A stretch of 64,000 nucleotides of DNA from RGIG5612 sp045546255 (lineage in GTDB: Bacteria; Bacillota; Clostridia; Lachnospirales; Lachnospiraceae): the NCBI GenBank assembly GCA_045546255.1, contig JAZQCK010000035.1, positions 62,001 to 126,000 on the forward strand, read 5' to 3'. Below are positions 44,077-53,094 of the stretch, piece by piece (within the stretch, counting starts at the first letter, position 1; each line of letters opens with the position of its first letter). The notes below the pieces were generated by a model that was not told where the DNA came from, searched no databases, and worked only from the letters and a program-made list of their open reading frames with translations. A program made the position numbers and the translations under genes.

Positions 44077-45252
44077 ATGACGATTGCAGAAGAAAGCCTC
44101 GCTTTACACTATGAGAAAAAAGGAAAGATTGAAGTCATCTCAACCGTTCCGGTGAATGATGCAAAGGATCTTTCCCTTGCATATACTCCGGGGGTCGCAG
44201 AACCCTGTCTGGAGATTCAAAAAGATATTGAAAAATCTTATGAGCTGACACGGAGATGGAACCTCTGTGCAGTCATCACGGACGGAAGTGCTGTTTTAGG
44301 TCTTGGAGATATCGGACCGGAAGCAGGCATGCCGGTCATGGAAGGCAAGTGCGTGCTGTTTAAAGAGTTTGGCGGCGTAGATGCCTTCCCTCTTTGTGTC
44401 AAAACACAGGATGTAGATGAGTTTGTTAATGCGGTCTATCTGATCTCCGGAAGTTTCGGCGGGATCAACCTGGAGGATATTGCGGCTCCAAGATGTTTTG
44501 AGATCGAAGAAAAGCTGAAGGCCAAATGCGATATCCCGATCTTCCATGACGACCAGCATGGAACTGCTGTGATCACGCTGGCCGGTTTGATCAATGCATT
44601 AAAGGTCGTCGGCAAAAAGAAAGAAGACATCCGAATTGCTGTAAGCGGAGCCGGAGCTGCTGCAACTGCGATCACCAGACTCCTTCTTCATTTCGGCGTG
44701 AAGGATATCACGATGTGCGACCGGAAGGGAGCGATCTATGAGGGCAGAGAAGGACTGAATGATGCAAAGGCTGCAATTGCTAAGATCACCAACCCGAATA
44801 AACTTCAGGGAAGCCTTGCGGATGTTGTAAAAGGTGCAGATGTCTTTATCGGCGTTTCTGCTCCGGGCATGCTGACCAAAGAGATGGTTTCGACCATGGC
44901 AAAAGATGCGATCGTCTTTGCCTGCGCAAATCCGACACCGGAAATCTTCCCGGATGAAGCAAAAGAAGGCGGCGCTCGTATCGTAAGCACCGGAAGAAGC
45001 GATTTCCCGAACCAGATCAATAACGTTTTAGCATTCCCGGGAATCTTCCGAGGAGCCTTTGATGTCCGCGCAAGGGAAATTAATGAGGAAATGAAAGTTG
45101 CTGCATCTCATGCGCTCGCAGAGCTGATCAGTGACGAGGAATTAAGTGAAGACTATATCATCCCGAAGGCTTTTGATCCGAGAGTCGGAAAGGCCGTTGC
45201 AGAGGCAGTTGCCAAGGCAGCGAGAGAGACGGGAGTGGCTCGTCTTTCCTGA
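44077..45252 (+). CDS. NAD(P)-dependent malic enzyme
   Basis: Oxidative decarboxylation of malate to pyruvate. VNDAKDLSLAYTPGVAEPCLEI and IFHDDQHGTAVITLAGLINAL are the short bacterial malic-enzyme signatures, followed by the nucleotide-binding VSGAGAAATAI and CDRKGAIYEGR. 391 residues fits the single-domain form without the phosphotransacetylase tail. Start at 44077 after AAAGGAG (11 bases). Confidence 0.95.
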   Translation: MTIAEESLALHYEKKGKIEVISTVPVNDAKDLSLAYTPGVAEPCLEIQKDIEKSYELTRRWNLCAVITDGSAVLGLGDIGPEAGMPVMEGKCVLFKEFGGVDAFPLCVKTQDVDEFVNAVYLISGSFGGINLEDIAAPRCFEIEEKLKAKCDIPIFHDDQHGTAVITLAGLINALKVVGKKKEDIRIAVSGAGAAATAITRLLLHFGVKDITMCDRKGAIYEGREGLNDAKAAIAKITNPNKLQGSLADVVKGADVFIGVSAPGMLTKEMVSTMAKDAIVFACANPTPEIFPDEAKEGGARIVSTGRSDFPNQINNVLAFPGIFRGAFDVRAREINEEMKVAASHALAELISDEELSEDYIIPKAFDPRVGKAVAEAVAKAARETGVARLS

Positions 45253-45262
45253 TGCAGCCTGT

Positions 45263-45291
45263 TTGTATTTCCAATGCAGATGTTCTATAAT
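45263..45291 (+). promoter_or_regulatory. Promoter upstream of the methyltransferase gene
   Basis: TTGTAT (45263-45268), 17-base spacer, TATAAT (45286-45291). Confidence 0.75.
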
Positions 45292-45334
45292 TAAGAGTGG
45301 TTAACTGAAAAGACTGGCAGAGAAAGGCCATGTT

Positions 45335-46105
45335 ATGAGTGATTTCAATTACACAGATAAAGAATATGAATTTCATTTGATCGATGTTCCGGAAGAGGAG
45401 GCTGCTTTGCCTTCGCCGGAAGAGGCACCGGTTTTTGAAGAAAGCGATGCGATTGAAGATCAGATGGAGTTTTCCTTCCAGCCGGCAGCAGGGCCTGTTG
45501 AGGTGACAGAAGAGCCTGAAGTCAATGAGACTTTAGCATATTATAATGCCAATGCAGAAAACTATTATGAACGGACTGTCAGTTCGGATATGCAGGCACA
45601 GTATGATTTCTTCCTGAAATATGTTCCTTCCGGTGCCAGAATCTTAGACCTTGGCTGCGGATCCGGCCGGGATTCCAAATATTTTATGGACAAAGGTTTT
45701 CTGGTGACGCCTCTGGACGGTTCGGAAGCGATGTGCAAAAAAGCAGAAAGCTATACCGGGCTGAGTGTCAGGCAGATGGAGTTTTTGGATCTGAATGACA
45801 GAGAAATCTATAGTGGCATCTGGGCGTCTGCATCCCTGCTTCATCTGGAGAAAAAAGATCTTGGCAGGATGTTTGCGAAACTCAGAAAAGCGCTGACTCG
45901 TGACGGCATTCTTTATGTCTCATTCCGTAAAGGGAACTTTGACGGAATGAGGAATGGGCGCCACTATACAGACCTCACCGAGGGTGAGCTCTTTAATCTG
46001 GTCAATACGGTCGGAGGCATGAAGATCGTTCAGGCGAAAGAGTTTAAAGAAGAAAGAGACGAAGAAACAATCACATGGATCTGTGCGATTATCAAAAAAT
46101 GGTAA
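45335..46105 (+). CDS. Class I SAM-dependent methyltransferase with acidic N-terminal extension
   Basis: 256 residues. About 70 acidic, low-complexity residues (Glu/Pro-rich) precede the Rossmann methyltransferase fold. Motif I is ARILDLGCGSGRDSKYF, then VTPLDGSEAM and GIWASASLLHLEKKDL. The fold is that of small-molecule or tellurite-resistance-like methyltransferases; the substrate is unknown. AGAAAGG lies before the ATG and a good promoter 44 bp upstream. Confidence 0.88.
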   Translation: MSDFNYTDKEYEFHLIDVPEEEAALPSPEEAPVFEESDAIEDQMEFSFQPAAGPVEVTEEPEVNETLAYYNANAENYYERTVSSDMQAQYDFFLKYVPSGARILDLGCGSGRDSKYFMDKGFLVTPLDGSEAMCKKAESYTGLSVRQMEFLDLNDREIYSGIWASASLLHLEKKDLGRMFAKLRKALTRDGILYVSFRKGNFDGMRNGRHYTDLTEGELFNLVNTVGGMKIVQAKEFKEERDEETITWICAIIKKW

Positions 46106-46135
46106 GTTTGTTTTTAGATAATGGAGGTAAGAAAA

Positions 46136-47215
46136 ATGAGTATTCAACAGGCACGTATTGAAGGCGGAAAAGCGTTCCGCGCACAGTGGGGACCATCGCT
46201 TCTGGTTCTTCTTCTGGAGCTTGCAGCAGTCATTGTTGCAACAACAGCCGTTTTCGGAGTCGGCGGATTGATCATTTCCGGACCGGCGGCTGTTGGCGTT
46301 TATTATTGCTATTATCAGGCACTTCAGGGAGAAAAGATCGTCTATAAGGATATGCTCTATGGAATCAAGACGAACTTTGGAGAGATCGTATTGGGCTATC
46401 TGATCAAGGCTGCATTTATATTTGGCATTGCTATAGCTGCTTATGCTTTGATGTTTACCTTTGGATTAGCTTTCATCTTTGCACCGATCGTCAGCATTAT
46501 CTTGATCGTTTTGATCTCAATCGCCGCCATCGTGGCAATTATCATTTTTGCTCTTCATCTGGCTGCAGTGGAATATATCTTAATGCGTGAGCCGGATATC
46601 AAAGGTTGGGATGCTGTTAAGAAGAGCAAACGGATCATGAGCGGAAATACAGGAAGATATTTTGGTTTTGTTCTTTCCTTTATTGGATGGTTCATCCTGA
46701 CAGCGATTTTCTTCCCTCTTGCAATTTTTACAGCTCCGTATTTCATGATGTCTAAGACCGTCTTCATCGGATCCATTTACGATGAAGCGGAAAGAAGAGC
46801 ACAGGAGCCGGTCTATACGGCACCTCAGGCTCCGGTTTACGCAGCACCTCAGGCTCCGGTTCAGGAGGCTCCACAGGCTGCACCAGCTCCAGCAGCACCA
46901 CAGGCAGCACCTGCTCAGGAAGCTCCGAAGGCAGCAGTAAAATACTGCAAGCACTGTGGAAGCCCGCTTCCGATGGAGGCAATGTTCTGCTCTAAATGTG
47001 GCGGTGCACAGGATCCGATCGTAAATAAGGCGGCTGAGATCAAAGCAGACGCAGTTGAAAAGGCAGAAGAGGTCAAAGAGGCAGTGGAAGAAAAGGTGGA
47101 AGCAGCCGCGGAGAAGATTGAAGAAGTAAAAGAAACTGTGGCTGAAAAAGCCGAAGAGGTAAAGGAAGCTGCAGAAGAAAAAATCGAAGAAATAAAAGAA
47201 GCAGTCGAAGAATAA
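46136..47215 (+). CDS. DUF975-like membrane protein with zinc ribbon and apolipoprotein-like helix tail
   Basis: 359 residues in three parts. Residues about 1-210 have about five to six membrane spans and resemble the DUF975/YciC group (MSIQQARIEGGKAFRAQWG). A Pro/Ala/Gln-rich linker (about 220-265) is built of short APQAPV repeats. A zinc ribbon follows (YCKHCGSPLPMEAMFCSKCG), and the last 65 residues form a charged amphipathic helix of 11-residue repeats (EKAEEVKEAVEEK type). Start at 46136 after ATGGAGGTAAGAAA. Function unknown. Confidence 0.82.
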   Translation: MSIQQARIEGGKAFRAQWGPSLLVLLLELAAVIVATTAVFGVGGLIISGPAAVGVYYCYYQALQGEKIVYKDMLYGIKTNFGEIVLGYLIKAAFIFGIAIAAYALMFTFGLAFIFAPIVSIILIVLISIAAIVAIIIFALHLAAVEYILMREPDIKGWDAVKKSKRIMSGNTGRYFGFVLSFIGWFILTAIFFPLAIFTAPYFMMSKTVFIGSIYDEAERRAQEPVYTAPQAPVYAAPQAPVQEAPQAAPAPAAPQAAPAQEAPKAAVKYCKHCGSPLPMEAMFCSKCGGAQDPIVNKAAEIKADAVEKAEEVKEAVEEKVEAAAEKIEEVKETVAEKAEEVKEAAEEKIEEIKEAVEE

Positions 47216-47229
47216 TCAATGAAAAATAT

Positions 47230-47254
47230 GAGGCTGAGGATTTTCCTCAGCCTC
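47230..47254 (+). terminator. Inverted repeat after the zinc-ribbon membrane protein
   Basis: GAGGCTGAGG/CCTCAGCCTC with a five-base loop. No T run follows, so it is a weak terminator or a transcript-stabilising hairpin. Confidence 0.5.
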
Positions 47255-47282
47255 AGTCTGTAGTAAGGAAAGTTAGTCGTTT

Positions 47283-48557
47283 ATGAGTCATTTGGTTCTT
47301 GCAATCATTCTTTTTGTAGCAATGTATGTATTGCTGCTCATCTTTTCCAATCATAGATGGATCACGGTATTAGCAGCAGCGGCACTGTTCGTAATCGTCG
47401 GAATTCTGCCGCTGAAAAACATTCTCCCCGCTATTAACTGGAACGTTATCATGATGCTGGCAGGAACGATGGTCATCGTTGCCTTCTTTATCGAAAGCAA
47501 AATGCCTGTCGTGATGTCGGAAAAACTTTTAAAATTAGTTCCGAATGTCAAATGGGCAGTTGTCATGCTGAGTTTGTTCTCCGGAATCATTTCTGCCTTT
47601 GTTGATAACGTGGCGACGGTCTTAATGGTCGCACCGGTCGGACTGGCTGTCGCAAAAGAGCTCAAGATCAACCCGGTTCCAGTGATTATCTCGATCGCAG
47701 TTTCCAGTAACCTTCAGGGAGCTGCGACCTTAGTCGGTGATACCACATCCATCCTTCTAGGTGGATATGCCAAGATGAGTTTTAATGATTTCTTTTGGTT
47801 CCATGGAAGACCGGGAATCTTTTTTGCAGTAGAACTAGGTGCACTCGCGACGATCCTGGTTCTGCTTTTCCTCTTCCGCAAAGAGAAGGGGAAAGTGACC
47901 GCGCAGGCAGCAGAGAAGGTCAACGATCTGGTACCGACCTTTTTGATGCTAGGAGTAGTTGTTCTTTTGATCGTTGCATCTCAGTTTCAGAATAAACCGG
48001 AACTTACAAACGGATATATTTGCTGCGGACTTGCAGTCATCGGACTGGTGTATGAAATTATTAAAAATAAATCATTTAAGCCTGCCTGGGATGCATTGAA
48101 GACGGTTGACTATAAAACGCTGATCCTTTTGGGCGGCCTCTTTATCGTCATTGAAGGTGTTACAGAAGCAGGCGTTATCGATAAGATCGCAGATCTTTTT
48201 ATCAAGATTGGCGGAAATTCCGTTCTTCTGATGTATGTTCTGATCGTTGTGATTTCGATCGCATTCAGCGCCTTTATTGATAATATTCCATATGTGGCAA
48301 CCATGCTTCCTGTTGTACAGGGAATTGCAGCGATGCTCGGAACAGAACCATATCTTTTATACTTTGGTCTGCTGATCGGAGCAACCCTGGGCGGAAATAT
48401 CACCCCGGTCGGAGCCTCTGCAAATATTGCTGGCATCGGCATTCTGCAAAAAGAGGGATACAAGGTTTCCACGAAGGACTTCATGCGCATCGGGGTTCCG
48501 TTTACTTTGATCGCCGCAGCAGTTGGCGCAATCTTTATCTGGATCTTCTGGAGTTGA
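47283..48557 (+). CDS. ArsB/NhaD-type (ion transporter superfamily) permease
   Basis: 424 residues, about 11-12 membrane segments. MMLAGTMVIVAFFIES, SAFVDNVATVLMVAPV, LQGAATLVGDTTSILLGGYA and SAFIDNIPYVATMLPV are paired half-repeats typical of the NhaD/ArsB/SLC13-like ion transporter superfamily. The substrate (sodium, arsenite or a dicarboxylate) cannot be fixed by sequence alone. A ribosome site AAGGAAAG lies rather far from the ATG. A strong terminator follows. Confidence 0.87.
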   Translation: MSHLVLAIILFVAMYVLLLIFSNHRWITVLAAAALFVIVGILPLKNILPAINWNVIMMLAGTMVIVAFFIESKMPVVMSEKLLKLVPNVKWAVVMLSLFSGIISAFVDNVATVLMVAPVGLAVAKELKINPVPVIISIAVSSNLQGAATLVGDTTSILLGGYAKMSFNDFFWFHGRPGIFFAVELGALATILVLLFLFRKEKGKVTAQAAEKVNDLVPTFLMLGVVVLLIVASQFQNKPELTNGYICCGLAVIGLVYEIIKNKSFKPAWDALKTVDYKTLILLGGLFIVIEGVTEAGVIDKIADLFIKIGGNSVLLMYVLIVVISIAFSAFIDNIPYVATMLPVVQGIAAMLGTEPYLLYFGLLIGATLGGNITPVGASANIAGIGILQKEGYKVSTKDFMRIGVPFTLIAAAVGAIFIWIFWS

Positions 48558-48582
48558 TTAAAAATCCTGAACATATGACGAG

Positions 48583-48613
48583 AAAAAAAGCGCCTCTTAT
48601 GAGGCGCTTTTTT
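48583..48613. terminator. Bidirectional terminator
   Basis: AAAAAAGCGCCTC/GAGGCGCTTTTTT with a TTAT loop, between convergent genes. Confidence 0.93.
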
Positions 48614-48633
48614 AGTCGTGTGAAAGCTGTAAA

Positions 48634-50439
48634 TCAGGACATGAAGGAGAGGAAGTATGCGGCTTCGAGATAATCGGTCGTGTCATATAAAATACTGTCG
48701 GCAGCACCTTCGTCATAGAACGTCTTAAGATCTGCATTCTGCATGACAACCGTATAATCATCATCGTACGGCCCCTGTTCAATCAGGCTTTCCCAGGCTG
48801 CGACCGCCGCCTGATAATCGTCTTTGCTGATGGCCCAGATCTGAAGCGCTCCGAGTGCACTAATGGCATAGCTGACATAATACATCGGGCTGTCAAAATT
48901 ATGGGAGACGTCACACCAGAGATACTCAAGGCCGGGGTAATAACTCGCTCCATAAGTCGCCTCGATACGGCGGAATGCGTCGTTGATCTCATCTAAAGTC
49001 ATATCCGGATTTGCATAAACTTCTCTTTGCCAGTCATCAAATACACAGCCGTCGACCACAGCCGATGCGACTCTCGCAACGTTATAGGCCCTGATCTGAT
49101 CAGCATCCCTTCCAAACAGAGATTTTGCTTTTTCTGTAAAGAGAAGCTGGAGACCCTGTGAATGGGTTTCTTCGAGATCAAGGCTTCCGGATTTGATCGT
49201 CGGATAAGGCATCGGAACTTGATGAAAAGCTGTAAAGTGTCCGAACTCATGTGCTAAAGTGATCGCTGCCTGAGCAGTGCCGTCATCTTTAATGTAGATA
49301 TACGGTATCTGTTCTCTTGAGAGATAGATGGTATAGCCTCCATCCATGCGGCCGGAATCGTTTCCGATCGAGTAGAGATGATTGTTCCAGAAATAATCAT
49401 AGGTATCAGCTGCAATCGGCGAGATGTCAGTGAGAACGCTTCCAACTTTCCCGACTAACTCAGCGGAATCGTTGTAATGAAAACTCTTGCCTGTGGAAAA
49501 CATATAGGAGAAATCCTGAATATCTTCTCCATAATCTTTTGCGGCCAGTTTCATAATTTCGAGATCTGCAGGAACATATTCTCTTTCGTAGATTTCTACA
49601 TCTGCATAATCGGCATAATTGTCATATCCGAATGACTTTGCGATATCTGTCCGGACATCCACCAGATCCAGGAAGGTCTCTCCAACCATAGCATTGTATT
49701 TCTTCAAACAGGTCTCATAAACTTCCAGGTACAAATCTGCATCCTGGCTATAGAATGCCTCTGAATTGTCACCGATAACATCTTCAAAAGTATAAGTCTG
49801 TCCATCGATCGTGCAGCTGGTATCCATGATGGTATCAGCCTGTGTGTAATACTGTTGGACAAGTTCATTTTCTTTTGCAAAGTAGCCGATCTGTTCCTCG
49901 TTCATCGGCTCGTAATCCAGATAGTAGTCGGCATAAACGTCGTCATTCAAAAATGCACGAAAATCATCCTTGTGTGCTCCGACGATCATTTCATGGCAAG
50001 CGCTGAAGAATGCGTCTGAGGCCTCGATCAGGATCTCATTGGCATAGGTATATTCGTCGGAATAATAATCATCATTTACGTTTTCAGAGTATTTGATGTA
50101 GGCGATGCCCTGCAGCTCATCCATCTCCAGAAGGTTATCATTCAGCTGACGATACCGTTTGAATGCCTCGTCCGTTTTGCCGCTATCATAAAGATTGAGC
50201 ATTTCCTCGCAGTCATCATAAAAACCCTCTGCATCGTAGTGGTAATACTCAGGGAGAGCAGAGTCTGACTCCGGCTGTGTTGGAGTTGGGATATCGATTG
50301 GCTCAGACGGAGTAAGCGTGGAAGGTCCGTCCGGCCGTCGGCCGATATGAAGGCGCGGAATCGCACAGCCACTTAAGGAAAGCATAAGGGCGATGCACAG
50401 AGTAATGATCGTGATTCTTCTGAGATTATTATTCTTCAT
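48634..50439 (-). CDS. M3-family-like zinc oligopeptidase, lipoprotein
   Basis: 601 residues. An N-terminal signal ends in a lipobox (LSLSGC), followed by a Pro/Ser/Thr-rich linker to about residue 65. The catalytic site is TLAHEFGHFTAFH (HExxH near residue 397) with a downstream glutamate in DLEETHSQGLQLL, the pattern of M3/oligoendopeptidase-F metallopeptidases. It would be anchored to the outer face of the membrane and trim peptides there. It diverges from the pyridoxamine kinase gene. Confidence 0.87.
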   Translation of the reverse strand: MKNNNLRRITIITLCIALMLSLSGCAIPRLHIGRRPDGPSTLTPSEPIDIPTPTQPESDSALPEYYHYDAEGFYDDCEEMLNLYDSGKTDEAFKRYRQLNDNLLEMDELQGIAYIKYSENVNDDYYSDEYTYANEILIEASDAFFSACHEMIVGAHKDDFRAFLNDDVYADYYLDYEPMNEEQIGYFAKENELVQQYYTQADTIMDTSCTIDGQTYTFEDVIGDNSEAFYSQDADLYLEVYETCLKKYNAMVGETFLDLVDVRTDIAKSFGYDNYADYADVEIYEREYVPADLEIMKLAAKDYGEDIQDFSYMFSTGKSFHYNDSAELVGKVGSVLTDISPIAADTYDYFWNNHLYSIGNDSGRMDGGYTIYLSREQIPYIYIKDDGTAQAAITLAHEFGHFTAFHQVPMPYPTIKSGSLDLEETHSQGLQLLFTEKAKSLFGRDADQIRAYNVARVASAVVDGCVFDDWQREVYANPDMTLDEINDAFRRIEATYGASYYPGLEYLWCDVSHNFDSPMYYVSYAISALGALQIWAISKDDYQAAVAAWESLIEQGPYDDDYTVVMQNADLKTFYDEGAADSILYDTTDYLEAAYFLSFMS

Positions 50440-50563
50440 CGATAGGCCTGCCTTTTTGTGTACATTCTATTTGTTTTGCCTGCTTCCATATGGAAACAGT
50501 ACTTCAAGTTCACCACTTTCAATTTATTCTATCAAGAATAGCGTTTCTTTCCAACGAAAAAAC

Positions 50564-50592
50564 TTGCATGCTTCTGCGGAGTAGAGTAATAT
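50564..50592 (+). promoter_or_regulatory. Promoter of the pyridoxamine kinase gene
   Basis: TTGCAT (50564-50569), 17-base spacer, TAATAT (50587-50592). Confidence 0.6.
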
Positions 50593-50629
50593 TTTAAACT
50601 GTATTATAAAAAGAAAGTATGGAGAAAAT

Positions 50630-51475
50630 ATGAGCTATAAAAGAGTATTAAGTATCCAGGATATATCTTGCGTTGGCCAGTGTTCCACAACGGTAGCGCT
50701 TCCGATCATTTCTGCCTGCGGAAGTGAATGTTCTATCATTCCCTCAGCCGTTCTTTCTACGCATACCGGCGGCTTTGAGGGCTTTACCTTTAAGGACCTG
50801 ACAACAGAAATGCCGAAGATCATGAAGCACTGGATCAAAGAAGGCATTCAGTTTGATGCGATCTACACAGGCTATCTTGGAAATGTGAAGCAGATCAAGC
50901 ATGTTGCAAAGATCATGGACAATTGTCTGGTTCCGGGAGGTCCGAAGATCGTAGATCCGGCGATGGCAGATAACGGAAAACTGTATACCGGTTTTGATGA
51001 GGAATATGTGGAAGGAATGAAATGGCTCTGCACACAGGCAGACATCATTCTTCCGAATATCACCGAGGCCTGTCTCCTGACCGGAATGGAGTATCAGGAA
51101 ACACATGACCAGGATTTCATCAATGAACTTTTAGGACAGCTCGATGAGCTTTGCGGCGGCTGCATTATTTTAAAAGGCGTTCGTTTCAGAGAAGGCTATA
51201 CCGGAGTCATGATCTATGAGGCCGGCTTCTGTTCCTTCTATGAGCATGAATTGCTTCCGAACAGCAGCCATGGAACCGGAGATATCTTTGCTTCTGTATT
51301 TACCGGCTCTCTGATGCGTCAGGTTGGAGCGGTCAATGCGGCGTGTGTGGCAGCAGATTTTACGGTCGACTGCATCAAAGCAACGGCAGACGATCCGAGC
51401 CACTGGTATGGCGTGAAGTTTGAACCTCTCCTTGGCGAACTTATTAAAACGCTGGATGAAGGAACCGCTGAATAA
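50630..51475 (+). CDS. Pyridoxal/pyridoxamine kinase
   Basis: 281-residue ribokinase-superfamily vitamin B6 kinase. RVLSIQDISCVGQCSTTVALPI and LSTHTGGFEGFTFKDLT are typical of the clostridial pyridoxamine kinase group, VDPAMADNGKLY and LPNITEACLLTG are further markers, and SSHGTGDIFASVFTGSLM holds the anion hole and catalytic Asp. Salvages B6 vitamers to the phosphate form used by the PLP enzymes. Single gene between its own promoter and a terminator. Confidence 0.93.
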   Translation: MSYKRVLSIQDISCVGQCSTTVALPIISACGSECSIIPSAVLSTHTGGFEGFTFKDLTTEMPKIMKHWIKEGIQFDAIYTGYLGNVKQIKHVAKIMDNCLVPGGPKIVDPAMADNGKLYTGFDEEYVEGMKWLCTQADIILPNITEACLLTGMEYQETHDQDFINELLGQLDELCGGCIILKGVRFREGYTGVMIYEAGFCSFYEHELLPNSSHGTGDIFASVFTGSLMRQVGAVNAACVAADFTVDCIKATADDPSHWYGVKFEPLLGELIKTLDEGTAE

Positions 51476-51495
51476 TATTCTTGAAAGAAAAATGA

Positions 51496-51521
51496 GAAAC
51501 CCCGGCATCTGCCGGGGTTTC
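51496..51521. terminator. Inverted repeat between convergent genes
   Basis: GAAACCCCGGCA/TGCCGGGGTTTC, perfect 12-bp arms. T runs are short, so termination strength is uncertain. Confidence 0.75.
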
Positions 51522-51543
51522 GTGTACTTTTGGTAGTTTTGAA

Positions 51544-52296
51544 TTATATCAGTACTTTGCTTAAGAAATCCTGAAGTCTCGGATCTTTCGGGTGCTCAAA
51601 GAATTCTTTTGGTGTGTTTTCTTCTTTGATCCTTCCCTGGTCGATAAACAGCATGCGGGTTCCCACTTCTTTTGCAAATCCCATCTCATGTGTCACGACG
51701 ACCATGGTCATGCCTTCTTCGGCGAGGGTCTTCATGATCTCTAACACTTCACCGACCATTTCCGGGTCCAAAGCAGAAGTCGGCTCGTCAAAGAGCATCA
51801 CCTCCGGCTCCATCGCCAGTGCTCTTGCAATGGCGATACGCTGCTTCTGTCCGCCGGAAAGCTGGTCCGGATATTGTTTTTCCTTATCTGCCAGATGCAC
51901 CATTTCTAAAAGTCTGCGTGCATTTGCCTCTGCATCGGCCTTCTTGATTTTTTTCAGTTTCATCGGTGCAAGAGAAATGTTTTCCAGTACTGTTTTATGA
52001 GGGAACAGATTGAAGTGCTGGAAGACCATTCCCATTTTTTGGCGATGAAGGTTGATGTCGGCTTTTTTTCCGTTGATGTCTTCTCCGTCAAAGAAGATCT
52101 GCCCCTCGGTCGGAAGCTCGAGCAGGTTGAGACTCCTTAAAAACGTGGACTTTCCACTTCCGGAAGGACCGACAACAACGATGACCTCGCCGCGATGAAT
52201 ATCGATATCAATGCCATCAAGCGCTTTAACAGCGCCGTCATTATAATGTTTTTTCAGGCCTCTGACTTTGATCAGAACATTGTCATTATCGTTCAT
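51544..52296 (-). CDS. Polar amino-acid ABC transporter, ATPase
   Basis: 250 residues, GlnQ/HisP group: Walker A GPSGSGKST, Q-loop GMVFQHFNLFPHKTVLENI, signature LSGGQKQR, Walker B MLFDEPTSALDPEMVGEVL and H-loop VVVTHEM. Overlaps the upstream permease gene by 11 bases. Third gene of the binding protein-permease-ATPase operon. The amino acid imported cannot be decided; glutamine or another polar amino acid is likely. Confidence 0.95.
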   Translation of the reverse strand: MNDNDNVLIKVRGLKKHYNDGAVKALDGIDIDIHRGEVIVVVGPSGSGKSTFLRSLNLLELPTEGQIFFDGEDINGKKADINLHRQKMGMVFQHFNLFPHKTVLENISLAPMKLKKIKKADAEANARRLLEMVHLADKEKQYPDQLSGGQKQRIAIARALAMEPEVMLFDEPTSALDPEMVGEVLEIMKTLAEEGMTMVVVTHEMGFAKEVGTRMLFIDQGRIKEENTPKEFFEHPKDPRLQDFLSKVLI

Positions 52297-53017
52297 TCTT
52301 TCTCAGCCTCCTTTCAATCACACGCAGGATCTGCGTTAAGATGACAACGATGATCAGATAAACAATTGCCACGGCAAACAGAGGAAGAAAGGCCTCGAAT
52401 GTGCGGCCTCTGATACGGTCGCCTGCTTTGGTAAGATCGACGACGCCGACATAACCGGCGATGGAAGTTTCTTTTACCAGTACGATCAGCTCGTTGAAGA
52501 GCATCGGCAGGATGACCTTGATTGCCTGTGGAATGACAATGTGGATCATCGTCTGGATATAGCTGAAGCCCAAAGATCTGCCGGCCTCAAACTGTCCTTC
52601 GTCGATGGACATGATGCCGCTTCGAAAGATCTCTGCAACGTAGGCACCGGAGTTGATACCGAATGCGATGATGGCAACGATGACACCGTTCTGCTCATTG
52701 ATCATGATAACGAAGTACATGATCATCAGCTGTACGACGACCGGAGTGCCGCGAATGACTGTCAGAAACAGCTGGCAGATCATGTTGGCAATCTTTAAGA
52801 TGACGTAACCGACGCCGCCTTTTTTCTGTAAGCTTTCTTTGTTCTTGTCAAAGGTTGAGCGGATGGTTGCAACGATGATACCGATGATCACACCGATGAT
52901 CAATGCAAAAACTGTAATGATCAAAGTGTTTTTCAAACCATCGAGCAGCCAGGTCCAGCGGTTGTCTTCGACAAAGCAAAGATATAATTTATCTGCGAAG
53001 TTGTGCTGTATTCCCAT
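52286..53017 (-). CDS. Polar amino-acid ABC transporter, permease
   Basis: 243 residues with about five membrane spans in the HisM/GlnP fold. GLKNTLIITVFALIIGVIIGIIVA opens the domain; the EAA-type loop is GRSLGFSYIQTMIHIVIPQAIKVILP. GAGGGAAAAGT precedes the ATG. It is separated from the binding protein by 77 bp with a stable stem-loop. Confidence 0.95.
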   Translation of the reverse strand: MGIQHNFADKLYLCFVEDNRWTWLLDGLKNTLIITVFALIIGVIIGIIVATIRSTFDKNKESLQKKGGVGYVILKIANMICQLFLTVIRGTPVVVQLMIMYFVIMINEQNGVIVAIIAFGINSGAYVAEIFRSGIMSIDEGQFEAGRSLGFSYIQTMIHIVIPQAIKVILPMLFNELIVLVKETSIAGYVGVVDLTKAGDRIRGRTFEAFLPLFAVAIVYLIIVVILTQILRVIERRLRKNER

Positions 53018-53037
53018 ACTTTTCCCTCGAATTAGAA

Positions 53038-53066
53038 CTTCCGCAGAGTTTTAGGCTCTGCGGAAG
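53038..53066 (-). other. Stem-loop between binding-protein and permease genes
   Basis: CTTCCGCAGAG/CTCTGCGGAAG, 11-bp arms and a seven-base loop, no T run. Position fits an mRNA-stabilising or partially terminating hairpin that keeps binding protein in excess over the membrane parts. Confidence 0.7.
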
Positions 53067-53094
53067 GTAAGTGTTGCGGTTATCAAATCAAAGA

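Noticed and set aside
51614..52000. Plus-strand open frame opposite the ABC ATPase
   Set aside because: Pure antisense shadow of the Walker and signature region, with no ribosome site.
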